From positions 62,001 to 126,000 of the forward strand of contig JAEXFD010000014.1 in NCBI GenBank assembly GCA_023400405.1: a stretch of 64,000 nucleotides of DNA, read 5' to 3'. The stretch comes from Pseudomonadota bacterium. Lineage in GTDB: Bacteria; Pseudomonadota; Alphaproteobacteria; Sphingomonadales; Sphingomonadaceae. Numbering within the stretch: the stretch's first letter is position 1; each line of letters begins with the position of its first letter. The notes beneath the pieces are model-generated. The model saw only the letters and a list, made by a program, of their open reading frames with translations. It made no database searches and was not told the origin of the DNA. Below, piece by piece: positions 35,124-43,662 of this stretch. A program made the translations under genes and the position numbers.

Positions 35124-36619
35124 AACTGCCCCCGCTCAACGTGATGGGCCGGGATTTCACGGCGTCGATCGTCGTGTTCCTCGTCGCGATGCCGCTGTGC
35201 ATGGGCATCGCGATCGCCTCGGGCGTGCCCCCCGAAAAGGGCCTGATCACAGGCATCATCGGCGGCATCGTCGTCGGTGCGCTGGCCGGCTCGCCGCTCC
35301 AGGTCAGCGGCCCCGCCGCGGGCCTGGCGGTGATCGTGTTCGAGCTGGTGCGCGATCAGGGCCTGTCCGCGCTCGGGCCGATCCTCGTCCTCGCCGGCGT
35401 GATCCAGTTCGTCGCCGGCGTCTTCCGCCTCGGCGGCTGGTTCCGCGCGATCTCGCCCGCGGTCGTCCACGGCATGCTCGCCGGCATCGGCGTGCTGATC
35501 GTCGTCGGCCAGTTCCATGTGATGTTCGATGCCAAGCCGCTGCCCAGTGGCCTCGAGAACCTTTCGGCGATGCCCGGCCGCCTGCTCGGCCTGTCGCCTG
35601 ACGTCGCTGCGGCCGAACTCGCCATCGGCATTGCGCTGCTCACCATCGGCGTGATGCTTGGCTGGGAGAAGTTCCGGCCGCAATCGCTGCGGCTGGTGCC
35701 GGGCGCGCTGCTCGGCGTCGTCGCCGCTACGCTGACGGCCTGGGGCATGGGCCTCGACGTCGCCCGCGTCGTGGTGCCGGAGAACATCGCCGCGGCCGTG
35801 ACTCTCCCCGGCGCCGACTTTGCCGCGCGCTTCCTCGATCCGGCGGTGATCGGCGCGGCGCTTGCCATCGCCTTCATCGCCAGTGCCGAGACGCTGCTCT
35901 CCGCAGCGGCGGTCGATCGGATGCATGACGGCGTGCGTACCAACTACAACAAGGAACTGCGCGCCCAGGGCGTCGGCAACCTGCTCTGCGGCGTCGCCGG
36001 TGCCCTGCCGATGACCGGCGTGATCGTGCGCAGCTCGGCCAACGTCCAGGCCGGCGCGACCACTCGGCTCTCGACGATCCTGCACGGCATCTGGATCCTC
36101 GGCATGGTCGCGGCGCTGCCCTGGGTGCTGCGCGAGATTCCGATGGCGGCGCTCGGCGCAGTGCTCGTGGTCACCGGCTGGCGGCTGGTCAACGTCACCC
36201 ATGCCCGCCACCTGTTCCAGCATTACGGCGTGCTGCCGGCGCTGATCTGGGCAGTGACGCTTGTGCTGGTGGTGAGCGAGGATCTGCTCACCGGCGTGCT
36301 GGTCGGCATCGCGCTGTCGCTGCTCGAACTGGTGCCGAACCTGCGCAACCTCCGGCTCAAGGTCGATCGCGAGGACGAGGGTGAGCGGCACACGCTGCGG
36401 CTCGCCGGCGGGGCGACCTTCATCAGCCTGCCGCGCCTGTCGGACTCGCTCGACGCGGTTCCCGCCGCGGCACCGGTCCGGCTCGACGTCAGCAAGCTCG
36501 CCGCAGTCGACCATACTTGTGCCGAGCTGCTCAAGGACTGGCTTGCCCGGCGCCGGGCGGCCGGCGGCGCGGTCGAGCTTTCGGGTGCCTCGGGCAAGCT
36601 CGCGTCGCTCGCCCATTAG
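35120..36619 (+). CDS. SulP-family anion transporter with STAS domain (probable bicarbonate transporter)
   Basis: 499 residues. About 10-12 transmembrane helices form the SulP core (PLCMGIAIASGVPPEKGLIT, GPAAGLAVIVFE, ANVQAGATTRLSTILHG), followed by a cytoplasmic STAS domain (about 420-499, DVSKLAAVDHTCAELL). SulP proteins carry sulfate, bicarbonate or other anions. Direct coupling to a carbonic anhydrase gene, as in BicA-like and SulP-CA fusions, argues for bicarbonate. A hairpin terminator follows. Confidence 0.92.
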   Translation: MKLPPLNVMGRDFTASIVVFLVAMPLCMGIAIASGVPPEKGLITGIIGGIVVGALAGSPLQVSGPAAGLAVIVFELVRDQGLSALGPILVLAGVIQFVAGVFRLGGWFRAISPAVVHGMLAGIGVLIVVGQFHVMFDAKPLPSGLENLSAMPGRLLGLSPDVAAAELAIGIALLTIGVMLGWEKFRPQSLRLVPGALLGVVAATLTAWGMGLDVARVVVPENIAAAVTLPGADFAARFLDPAVIGAALAIAFIASAETLLSAAAVDRMHDGVRTNYNKELRAQGVGNLLCGVAGALPMTGVIVRSSANVQAGATTRLSTILHGIWILGMVAALPWVLREIPMAALGAVLVVTGWRLVNVTHARHLFQHYGVLPALIWAVTLVLVVSEDLLTGVLVGIALSLLELVPNLRNLRLKVDREDEGERHTLRLAGGATFISLPRLSDSLDAVPAAAPVRLDVSKLAAVDHTCAELLKDWLARRRAAGGAVELSGASGKLASLAH

Positions 36620-36645
36620 GAAAGCCCTTCCGGCTTCCCCCCGCG

Positions 36646-36693
36646 GTCGCGGCATCGGTGGCGCTCAGGCGCTGTCGGTGCCGCGACTGTTTT
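36646..36693 (+). terminator. Hairpin terminator after the SulP gene
   Basis: GTCGCGGCA (36646-36654) pairs perfectly with TGCCGCGAC (36679-36687), enclosing an inner GCGC/GCGC stem, and is followed by TGTTTT. It lies in the 87-bp gap to the convergent small gene. Confidence 0.65.
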
Positions 36694-36706
36694 GGGGGCG
36701 AGGGAC

Positions 36707-36901
36707 TCAGCCGGCCGGGGCGTGAACGGTGGCCTCGGGCTCGACCGGATCGGCACCATAGACGCGATCGAGATAGAAGCCGGCCAGCACGTAATGAGCC
36801 CTCACGGCCCCGGAATTCTCGGCCCGCTCGGCCTGGCCGAGTTCCTGTTCGGCGCGCCGATAGAAATAGGCGCGGTCGGGGTCGTCGTCGAAATCGCTCA
36901 C
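36707..36901 (-). CDS. Small conserved hypothetical protein
   Basis: About 64 residues from the GTG at 36901 (AAGGTGAG upstream): SDFDDDPDRAYFYRRAEQEL then AHYVLAGFYLDRVYG, an acidic start with amphipathic helices, no signal peptide. A longer ATG reading from 37000 adds a low-complexity leader and is less likely. I do not know its function; comparable small proteins occur in sphingomonad genomes. The 255 bp upstream of it to the TonB receptor gene hold promoters of both divergent genes and nothing else I can identify. Confidence 0.65.
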   Translation of the reverse strand: MSDFDDDPDRAYFYRRAEQELGQAERAENSGAVRAHYVLAGFYLDRVYGADPVEPEATVHAPAG

Positions 36902-37096
36902 TTGTCTCACCTTGGCCGGATGGCCGCCGCCGGAATCGGCGCTGCGTCCATCGCTTGGCTCCTCAACGGGTTCCCGGCGGTTCGCCGGAAATCGCATCAT
37001 TCCAGATCGCTAGCGCCGGTTGGCTTCGGCCCTGTGTCGAATTGTTGCGCGCGTGCGGTACCGATGGGCCGCGCCGGAGATGCGACGATTGGACCT

Positions 37097-37111
37097 TGAT
37101 ACCTTATATCA
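37097..37111. promoter_or_regulatory. Dyad TGATA-CCTTA-TATCA upstream of the TonB receptor
   Basis: A perfect 5-bp inverted repeat in an AT-rich patch, 46 bp before the receptor ATG, where a metal-responsive repressor (Zur or Fur type) would be expected. It does not exactly match a consensus I can recall, so the regulator is unassigned. Confidence 0.4.
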
Positions 37112-37157
37112 TCCCGTCTACCGCAGCGCAGCACGTTCCAGTATCGAGAGTATCCGA

Positions 37158-39278
37158 ATGACGTTCCGCCCGCTGCTTCTCGCTTCCGCCGCCCTGTTCG
37201 CCCTGCCCGCTCATGCCGGCGACAAGCCCATGCCGGCCGACGCTGCCGCCGGGACGCCGACCGCCCCCGCTGCGCCGTCGCCGGATGGCGGGCAGGATCA
37301 CGAGCAGCCCAGCGCCGAGATCGTCGTCACCGGCACGCGCGCGCGCAACACCGCGGACGTGCTCGGCGGCACCGCCGTCCTCGCTCGCGAAGAACTCACT
37401 CGCGACCTCAGGCCCTCGATCGGCGAGACGCTGGCGCAGCAGCCCGGCGTTTCCGCCACCTCGTTCGGCCCCAATGCCTCGCGCCCGGTGCTGCGCGGCT
37501 TTGTCGGCGCGCGCGCGCCGCTGCTCGTCGACGGGATCGGCAGCATCGACGTTTCGAACACCTCGGCCGATCATGCGCCGATCATCAATCCGCTCACGGC
37601 CGAGCGCATCGAAGTGCTGCGCGGCCCGACCGCGCTCACTTTCGGCCCCTCGGCGATCGGTGGCGTCGTCAATGTGATCGACAGCCGCATCCCGCGCCAC
37701 ATGCCGAGCGAGGCGGTGCATTTCGACGGCATCGCCGGCTATGGCAGCGCCGCCGACGAACGCTCGGTCTCAGGCACCACCGACGTGCCGGTGACGAGCA
37801 AGATCGTCCTCCACGCCGATGGCAGCTTTTCGCAGACCGGCGACCAGAATACCGGCGGCTATGTCCTCGCCCCGGGGCTGCGCGCCCAGGCGGCGGCGAG
37901 CGCCGATCCGGCCATCCGCGCGCTTGCCGATCTCAAGGGCACCGTGCCCAACACCGCCGCCAAGACCTGGGACATCGCCGGCGGCGCCGCGATCGTCGAT
38001 GGCAGCAACAATCTCGGCTTCTCGGTCAGCCATTTCGACACCTTTTACGGCGTGCCGGTCCGCTATTCGCTCGATCCCGCTGTCGAGGCCGAGCGCGTCC
38101 GCCTCCACGCGCAGCAGAACCGCGTCGATATCCGCGGCGAAGTCGATACCGGCGGCAACATCCTCAAGCAGCTCCGCCTGCGCCTCGCCGCGGCGGACTA
38201 CAAGCATTCGGAGATCGCGGAAGACGGCGCCGTCGGTACCACCTTCTACAATCAGGGCTATGAAGGCCGGCTCGAGCTCGTCCAGCGCCCTCAGGGCGCC
38301 TGGGAAGGCATGGTCGGCGGGCAGTTCAGCCTGCGCGACATGCACATTATCGGCGACGAAAAGTTCCTGCCCAAGAATTCGGCCCAGCAATTCGGCCTGT
38401 TCACCCTCCAGTCGCTCGATTTCGGCGCGGTGAAGGCCGAAGCGGCAGCGCGCTACGAGCATAATATCCTCGCCGCCCAGGCCGATGCTGATATCGGCAA
38501 TCCCGCCTATCAGCGCAGCTTCGACAGCTTCTCCGCCTCGCTCGGCGCCAGCTATGCGCTGGCCGAGGGCGTGCGGCTGGGCGTCAACCTCTCGCGCGCC
38601 GAACGCGCGCCGACCCCGGAGGAGCTGTTCGCCAACGGCCCCCATGCCGGCACCCAGGCCTATGAAGTCGGCAATCCCGATTTCGGCCAGGAAAAGAGCT
38701 GGGGCGTCGAAGGCACGCTCAAGGGCTCGGGCGACGGCTATGCCTTCTCGCTCGCCGGCTATTACAACTGGTTCAACGGCTATATCTACGACACGCCGAC
38801 CGGTGCGGTGCGCGACGACCTGCCGGTCTTCCAATATCGCCAGGCCGATGCGCGCTATTACGGCTTCGAGGCCGAGGGTAAGCTGCGCCTCGCCCAGTTC
38901 GGCGGATTCGCGATCGGCGCCGACGTGCTTGGCGACTATGTCCATGCCGAGATCGTCGATCAGGGCCCGGCGCCCCGCATCCCGGCGCTGCGTCTGCTCG
39001 GCGGCCTGGAGGCGACGTCCGACGCACTGACGCTGCGCGGCGAAGTCGAGCATGTCTTCGATCAGGAGCGCATCACCGCCTTCGAGACACCCACCGACGG
39101 CTATACGATGGTCAACGCCTCGGTTTCGTGGAAGCCGTGGCGCGGCTCGAACTCCAGCCTGATGCTCTCGGCCAACAACCTCTTCGACGTCGAGGCCCGC
39201 CGCGCCGCCAGCGTGCTCAAGGACTATGCTCCCCTCGCCGGCCGCGACATCCGCGTCACGGCGCGCATCGAGATTTGA
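37158..39278 (+). CDS. TonB-dependent outer-membrane receptor, ZnuD-like
   Basis: 706 residues. A signal peptide (MTFRPLLLASAALFALPAHA), a plug domain (EIVVTGTRARN, then ETLAQQPGVSATSFGPNAS, RPVLRGF, RIEVLRGPTALTFGPSAIGG) and a 22-strand-type barrel ending in RVTARIEI. The plug segment VDGIGSIDVSNTSADHAPI resembles the zinc receptor ZnuD and relatives. The His-rich external loop of neisserial ZnuD is not obvious, so zinc is a guess; another metal or small ligand is possible. It is a single gene. Confidence 0.9.
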   Translation: MTFRPLLLASAALFALPAHAGDKPMPADAAAGTPTAPAAPSPDGGQDHEQPSAEIVVTGTRARNTADVLGGTAVLAREELTRDLRPSIGETLAQQPGVSATSFGPNASRPVLRGFVGARAPLLVDGIGSIDVSNTSADHAPIINPLTAERIEVLRGPTALTFGPSAIGGVVNVIDSRIPRHMPSEAVHFDGIAGYGSAADERSVSGTTDVPVTSKIVLHADGSFSQTGDQNTGGYVLAPGLRAQAAASADPAIRALADLKGTVPNTAAKTWDIAGGAAIVDGSNNLGFSVSHFDTFYGVPVRYSLDPAVEAERVRLHAQQNRVDIRGEVDTGGNILKQLRLRLAAADYKHSEIAEDGAVGTTFYNQGYEGRLELVQRPQGAWEGMVGGQFSLRDMHIIGDEKFLPKNSAQQFGLFTLQSLDFGAVKAEAAARYEHNILAAQADADIGNPAYQRSFDSFSASLGASYALAEGVRLGVNLSRAERAPTPEELFANGPHAGTQAYEVGNPDFGQEKSWGVEGTLKGSGDGYAFSLAGYYNWFNGYIYDTPTGAVRDDLPVFQYRQADARYYGFEAEGKLRLAQFGGFAIGADVLGDYVHAEIVDQGPAPRIPALRLLGGLEATSDALTLRGEVEHVFDQERITAFETPTDGYTMVNASVSWKPWRGSNSSLMLSANNLFDVEARRAASVLKDYAPLAGRDIRVTARIEI

Positions 39279-39404
39279 GGCGCGCCGGATGCCGCCGAGA
39301 TCCGACCGGCATTTCGCGCTGCATTTCACCTCGTTACGCGAACGCAATTGAACTTTCGCGGCAGCTCGGGAATTAGGCTCTCGACCATTTCCCGGGAGGC
39401 TTCA

Positions 39405-40787
39405 TTGACGCATCGTTTCAACCCCACATCGCTGCGCGAATACGATATCCGCGGGATCGTGGGGCAGACGCTCGGGCCGGACGACGCCCGCGCGATCGGC
39501 CGCGGCTTCGCGACGCTGCTGCGCCGCGCCGGCGGCACCCGCGTCGCGGTCGGGCGCGACGGGCGCCTCTCTTCGCCGATGCTCGAGGAAGCGCTGATCG
39601 ACGGATTGACCCGCTCGGGCTGCGACGTCGTGCGGATCGGTATGGGTCCCACGCCGATGCTCTATTATGCCGAGGCAACACTAGAAGTGGATGGCGGCAT
39701 CCAGATAACCGGCAGCCATAATCCCGGCAATTACAACGGCTTCAAGATGGTGTTTCAGCACCGCAGCTTTTTCGGCGAGGATATCCAGAAGCTCGGCGCG
39801 CTCGCGGCCGAGGGCGATTGGGAGGAAGGCGAAGGCACCGTCACCGATGCCGATGTGCTCGATCTCTATGCCTCCCGCCTGATCGCGGGCTATGCCGGCG
39901 GCACCTATCGCATCGGATGGGATACGGGCAACGGCGCCGCCGGCCCGGTGGTCGAGAAGCTGGTGAAGCTGCTCCCGGGTGAGCATCATCTGCTCTTCAC
40001 CGAAGTGGACGGCAATTTCCCCAACCATCATCCCGATCCCACCGAAGAGAAGAACCTCGCCGATCTCAAGGCGCTCGTCGCCGAGAAGCAGCTCGATTTC
40101 GGACTGGCCTTTGACGGTGACGGCGATCGGCTGGGCGCGATCGACGGCCAGGGCCGCGTGGTGTGGGGCGATCAGCTTCTCTCCATTTTGGCCGAACCCG
40201 TGCTCCGCGTGGAGCCCGGCGCGACGATCATCGCCGACGTCAAGGCCAGCCAGGCGCTGTTCGACCGAGTCGCCGAGCTCGGCGGCAAGCCGCTGATGTG
40301 GAAGACCGGCCACAGCCTGGTGAAGACCAAGATGAAGGAAACCCATGCCCCGCTCGCCGGCGAGATGAGCGGCCACATCTTCTTCGCCCAGGATTATTAC
40401 GGCTTCGACGATGCGCAATATGCCGCCGTCCGGCTGATCCAGGCGCTGCACGTGATCGGCAAGTCGCTGACCGAGCTCAAGAGCGAAATGCCGGCGATGG
40501 TCAACACGCCCGAGATGCGCTTCCAGGTCGACGAAAGCCGCAAGTTCGCGGTGATCGACGAAGTGCTCGCCCGGCTCGAAGCCGAAGGCGCCGATGTCGA
40601 CCGGACCGACGGCGCGCGCGTGAACACCCCCGATGGCTGGTGGCTGCTGCGCGCTTCGAACACGCAGGACGTGCTCGTCGCCCGCGCCGAGGCGCGCAGC
40701 CAGGACGCGCTCGACCGGCTGCTCGGCCAGATCGACGCCCAGCTCGCCGCCAGCGGTCTCGAACGGGGCCCGCAGGCCGCGCACTGA
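39405..40787 (+). CDS. pgmG: Phosphoglucomutase/phosphomannomutase
   Basis: 460 residues. The phosphoserine loop ITGSHNPGNYNG (Ser near 104), the metal loop FDGDGDRLG, the sugar loop GEMSGHIFF and the C-terminal phosphate-binding RASNTQD are all present. It interconverts hexose-1- and 6-phosphates for glucose-1-P and mannose-1-P, hence nucleotide sugars for exopolysaccharide; length and sequence resemble PgmG of gellan-producing Sphingomonas. The start is TTG at 39405 with GGGAGG 5 nt upstream. It converges with the GH31 gene. Confidence 0.95.
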   Translation: MTHRFNPTSLREYDIRGIVGQTLGPDDARAIGRGFATLLRRAGGTRVAVGRDGRLSSPMLEEALIDGLTRSGCDVVRIGMGPTPMLYYAEATLEVDGGIQITGSHNPGNYNGFKMVFQHRSFFGEDIQKLGALAAEGDWEEGEGTVTDADVLDLYASRLIAGYAGGTYRIGWDTGNGAAGPVVEKLVKLLPGEHHLLFTEVDGNFPNHHPDPTEEKNLADLKALVAEKQLDFGLAFDGDGDRLGAIDGQGRVVWGDQLLSILAEPVLRVEPGATIIADVKASQALFDRVAELGGKPLMWKTGHSLVKTKMKETHAPLAGEMSGHIFFAQDYYGFDDAQYAAVRLIQALHVIGKSLTELKSEMPAMVNTPEMRFQVDESRKFAVIDEVLARLEAEGADVDRTDGARVNTPDGWWLLRASNTQDVLVARAEARSQDALDRLLGQIDAQLAASGLERGPQAAH

Positions 40788-40795
40788 GCCACCCG

Positions 40796-40826
40796 GCCGT
40801 CATTCCTCCAGGCGAGGGATGACGGC
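40796..40826. terminator. Stem-loop between pgmG and the GH31 gene
   Basis: GCCGTCATTCCTC-CAGGC-GAGGGATGACGGC forms a 13-bp stem with one G-T pair. It has no T-run, and looks like a single REP unit serving a convergent gene pair. Confidence 0.6.
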
Positions 40827-40837
40827 GGCAGGCGGCA

Positions 40838-43492
40838 CTAGCTGCCCTGCACCGCCGCAATCCGCCGCGCGAACTCGGCCTTGACCTCGGGCGTCGCCCG
40901 CGAGGCCTCGACCTGCGCCGCCAGCCGCGCCAGCCGCGCGTCGAACTCGCGCACCAGTGCCCCCAGCCGTTCGGGATGATAGTCGATCAGCTGCCCGAGC
41001 TGCGCCGCCAGAGACAGGTCGTCGGGCAGGGGCGCTGGCGGCGCCCAATGGTCCTTGAGCCATTCGACCGTCGCCGTCGTCCGCTTCATCCGATAAAGCA
41101 GTCCGTCCATGTCCGGTGCGTTCGCATCGAACTCGGCGCGCACATCCAGCACCGCGCTCGCCACCTGGGCCGGCACGACGATCCGCGCGGTCAGGCTGGC
41201 CCCGTCATAGGCCCAGCTTCCCGCACGCCCGTCGTCGGACCGCGCATAGCGCTTCCCGTTGACCGTCACCCGCTCGGGCAGCGAGGCCGCGGGCAGCTCG
41301 ATCGTCACCTGCCGCGTCTCCGGCATGCCCGGGTAGCTGCCCTTGCGCGGCTGCACCGTCACTTCGGCCTGGCGCGCGTCGCGCGCGCTTTCGATCGTGG
41401 TGAAGGCATAGGCGGTGCTGCGATAGCCTTCGCTGTCGCCGGCATCGGCATAGAGCCGGCTCTGCCCCCTGCCCCCCGGCGCGACGCGCAGCACGACTCG
41501 CCCGTCATCGGCATCCTGCAGCTTGCGCACCGAGGACGGGTTCATCGGGATCGCGGCGCCGGCGCGGACGAACAGCGGCACTTCGTCGAGCCCGTAATCG
41601 CGCGCGATCGTCCGCCCGCCGTTCAGCACCTCGCCGCGATTGGCGTCGTACCAGCGCCCCGGCGGCAGCCAGATCGAGACGTTCGCCACGCCGTCGGTCA
41701 TCGGCTGGGTCACCGGCGCGACGAGCAGGTCGTCGCCGAACATATATTCGCCCCGCGCGGCATAGGCCTGCTCCTCTTCGGGCCAGGCATAATAAAGCGG
41801 CCGCAGGATCGAGACGCCGGTATCGAACGCCTGGCGCGAGGCGGTGTAGATATAGGGCGCCAGCGCATAACGCTGCTCGACCGTCTCGCGCAGCGCCGCG
41901 AAGATCTCGGGCGAGAAGCGCCACGGCTCCTTGCGCAGCCCCGCTTCCTTCGAGCTGTGGGTGCGCAGGATCGGACTGTAGGCGCCGAACTGCATCCAGC
42001 GGACATAGAGTTCGGGATCGATGTGCCGCTGCGCCTCGGGCGTGCCGTCGGCGAACATGTGGCCGCCGATGTCATGGCTCCAATAGCCATAGAGCACGTT
42101 GGAAGCGGTCGCGGTGAAATAGGGCTGGAACGCCAGCGACGCCCAGGAAATCACCGAATCGCCCGAAAAGCCGATCTGGTAGCGATGGTTCCCCATCCCG
42201 CCCCAGCGATGATAGATCATGGCCCGCTCGGCGCGCGTCTGCTGCATCCGCGTATAGAAGACGTAATTGAGCCACCAGGTGTTCGACAGGCCCGGCACGG
42301 CCTTGGACTCGGGCCATTGCTGCCAGTCGAGCCACCAGAAATCGACGCCCTGCTTCGTCAGCGGATCGAGCGTGATGTCGAACCAGTTCTTCACGAACTT
42401 CTTGTCCGCCGCCTCGAACGGCACGGGCGCGCCGTCCTTGATTCCCATCGCCTTGGCGAAGGCGGGATAGCTGTCCTCGCGCGCCGGGATGCCCGAGGCG
42501 GGATGGAGGTTCATCGTCGTCTTGAGCTTGCGGTCGTGCAGCCAGGACAGGAAGCGCTCGGGCTCGGGAAACAGGCTGCGGTTCCAGCTATAGCCGGTCC
42601 AGCCGACCGATTCGCCGAAGATGTCGCTCTTGGTAGTTTTCGGGTCCCAGCTCAGATCGTCGGTGCGGTGCCAGTCCATGTCGATGACCATGACGTCGAG
42701 CGGGATGCCATAGCGTTCGAACTCGCCGACCAGCTGGCGCATCTCGGTGTCCGAATAATTCCAGTAGCGCGACCACCAATAGCCGAAGGCGAATTTGGGC
42801 GGCATCGGCTCGGGCCCTGCGACCTTGGCATAATCGCCCAGCGCCTGTTGATAGCCATGGCCATAGCCGAAGAAATACAGGTCCTGGCACTCGGCGCAGT
42901 CGCGCTTCTTCACCCACTGCCATTGCGGATCGCCGTCGAACAGGAACGACTTGGAATCATCGACGACATGCCAGCCGTCGCGCGAGATCAGCCCTTCGCC
43001 CAGGTCGAGTCGCTTGCCGGTGCCGATGTGCACATCGCCCGAATATTGGTCGACCGTGCGCGCGGTGCCGTGAAGATTGCCGGTCTCCGCATCGCCCGGA
43101 TGCCAGGCGAAGGCCGGCGTGAGCTGCTTGGAACGGATTTCGAGATTCTTCGCATCGAACCGGCCGCTGCCCAGCTTGTAGCTGAGCCGCAGCGTCTCGG
43201 TCTCGATCCGCAGCCGCCCGCCCGCGCTGGTCACCCGGAAGCGCGGCACCGACTGTTCGCGATCGATGAAGACCTGGGACGGATCGTCGACGAAGCGCCC
43301 GCCCGGCGCCCACTCCATCCGGATCAGCCGCGGCGTCAGCACGGTGAAGCGCACGTCGCCGCGCCGGACCACGGCGCCTTCCGCCGCGCGCCCGTGCATC
43401 GCCGGCACCTGCGCCAGCGCCGGCGACGTCAGCGCCGTGCCGAGCGCCAGCGCCAGTCCTGCCAATATCCACGATGAAGTGCGTCGCGCCAT
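40838..43492 (-). CDS. Secreted glycoside hydrolase family 31 protein (alpha-glucosidase/alpha-xylosidase type)
   Basis: 884 residues with a signal peptide ending around SPALAQ. GH31 barrel with the nucleophile region FWWLDWQQW and the acid/base region GFSGDSVISWAS, plus HDIGGHM and THSSKE substrate-loop segments; a beta-sandwich and a roughly 100-residue helical C-terminal extension follow (from about 790). It removes alpha-linked glucose or xylose from oligosaccharides in the periplasm. It is divergent from a GH1 beta-glucosidase with a LacI-type operator between them, suggesting a joint glycan-use unit. Confidence 0.93.
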   Translation of the reverse strand: MARRTSSWILAGLALALGTALTSPALAQVPAMHGRAAEGAVVRRGDVRFTVLTPRLIRMEWAPGGRFVDDPSQVFIDREQSVPRFRVTSAGGRLRIETETLRLSYKLGSGRFDAKNLEIRSKQLTPAFAWHPGDAETGNLHGTARTVDQYSGDVHIGTGKRLDLGEGLISRDGWHVVDDSKSFLFDGDPQWQWVKKRDCAECQDLYFFGYGHGYQQALGDYAKVAGPEPMPPKFAFGYWWSRYWNYSDTEMRQLVGEFERYGIPLDVMVIDMDWHRTDDLSWDPKTTKSDIFGESVGWTGYSWNRSLFPEPERFLSWLHDRKLKTTMNLHPASGIPAREDSYPAFAKAMGIKDGAPVPFEAADKKFVKNWFDITLDPLTKQGVDFWWLDWQQWPESKAVPGLSNTWWLNYVFYTRMQQTRAERAMIYHRWGGMGNHRYQIGFSGDSVISWASLAFQPYFTATASNVLYGYWSHDIGGHMFADGTPEAQRHIDPELYVRWMQFGAYSPILRTHSSKEAGLRKEPWRFSPEIFAALRETVEQRYALAPYIYTASRQAFDTGVSILRPLYYAWPEEEQAYAARGEYMFGDDLLVAPVTQPMTDGVANVSIWLPPGRWYDANRGEVLNGGRTIARDYGLDEVPLFVRAGAAIPMNPSSVRKLQDADDGRVVLRVAPGGRGQSRLYADAGDSEGYRSTAYAFTTIESARDARQAEVTVQPRKGSYPGMPETRQVTIELPAASLPERVTVNGKRYARSDDGRAGSWAYDGASLTARIVVPAQVASAVLDVRAEFDANAPDMDGLLYRMKRTTATVEWLKDHWAPPAPLPDDLSLAAQLGQLIDYHPERLGALVREFDARLARLAAQVEASRATPEVKAEFARRIAAVQGS

Positions 43493-43631
43493 GGCCTCTC
43501 TCCCTCGGGCTCTTCTTCACCAGCCGCCGCTTCGTCGCAAGCGGCATTTCCTCATATAAATCAGACTTAGGGCCGCCAAAGTGGATCGAATCTTCCCTCT
43601 TTCCCTCGTCGCGGCGCCGGCTATTCTGCAG

Positions 43632-43645
43632 TGATAGCGTTACCA
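43632..43645. promoter_or_regulatory. LacI-family operator TGATAGCGTTACCA
   Basis: The 14-mer fits the symmetrical pattern TGNTANCGNTANCA used by many proteobacterial LacI-family sugar repressors. It lies 17 bp before the GH1 start codon and in the region shared with the divergent GH31 gene. No lacI-type gene is present in the window, so the repressor is encoded elsewhere. Confidence 0.7.
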
Positions 43646-43662
43646 TAAACGGGAGAGGGACA

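Noticed and set aside
36707..37000. 97-residue form of the small hypothetical protein
   Set aside because: The GTG at 36901 has a better SD and removes a low-complexity leader, so the shorter form is preferred.
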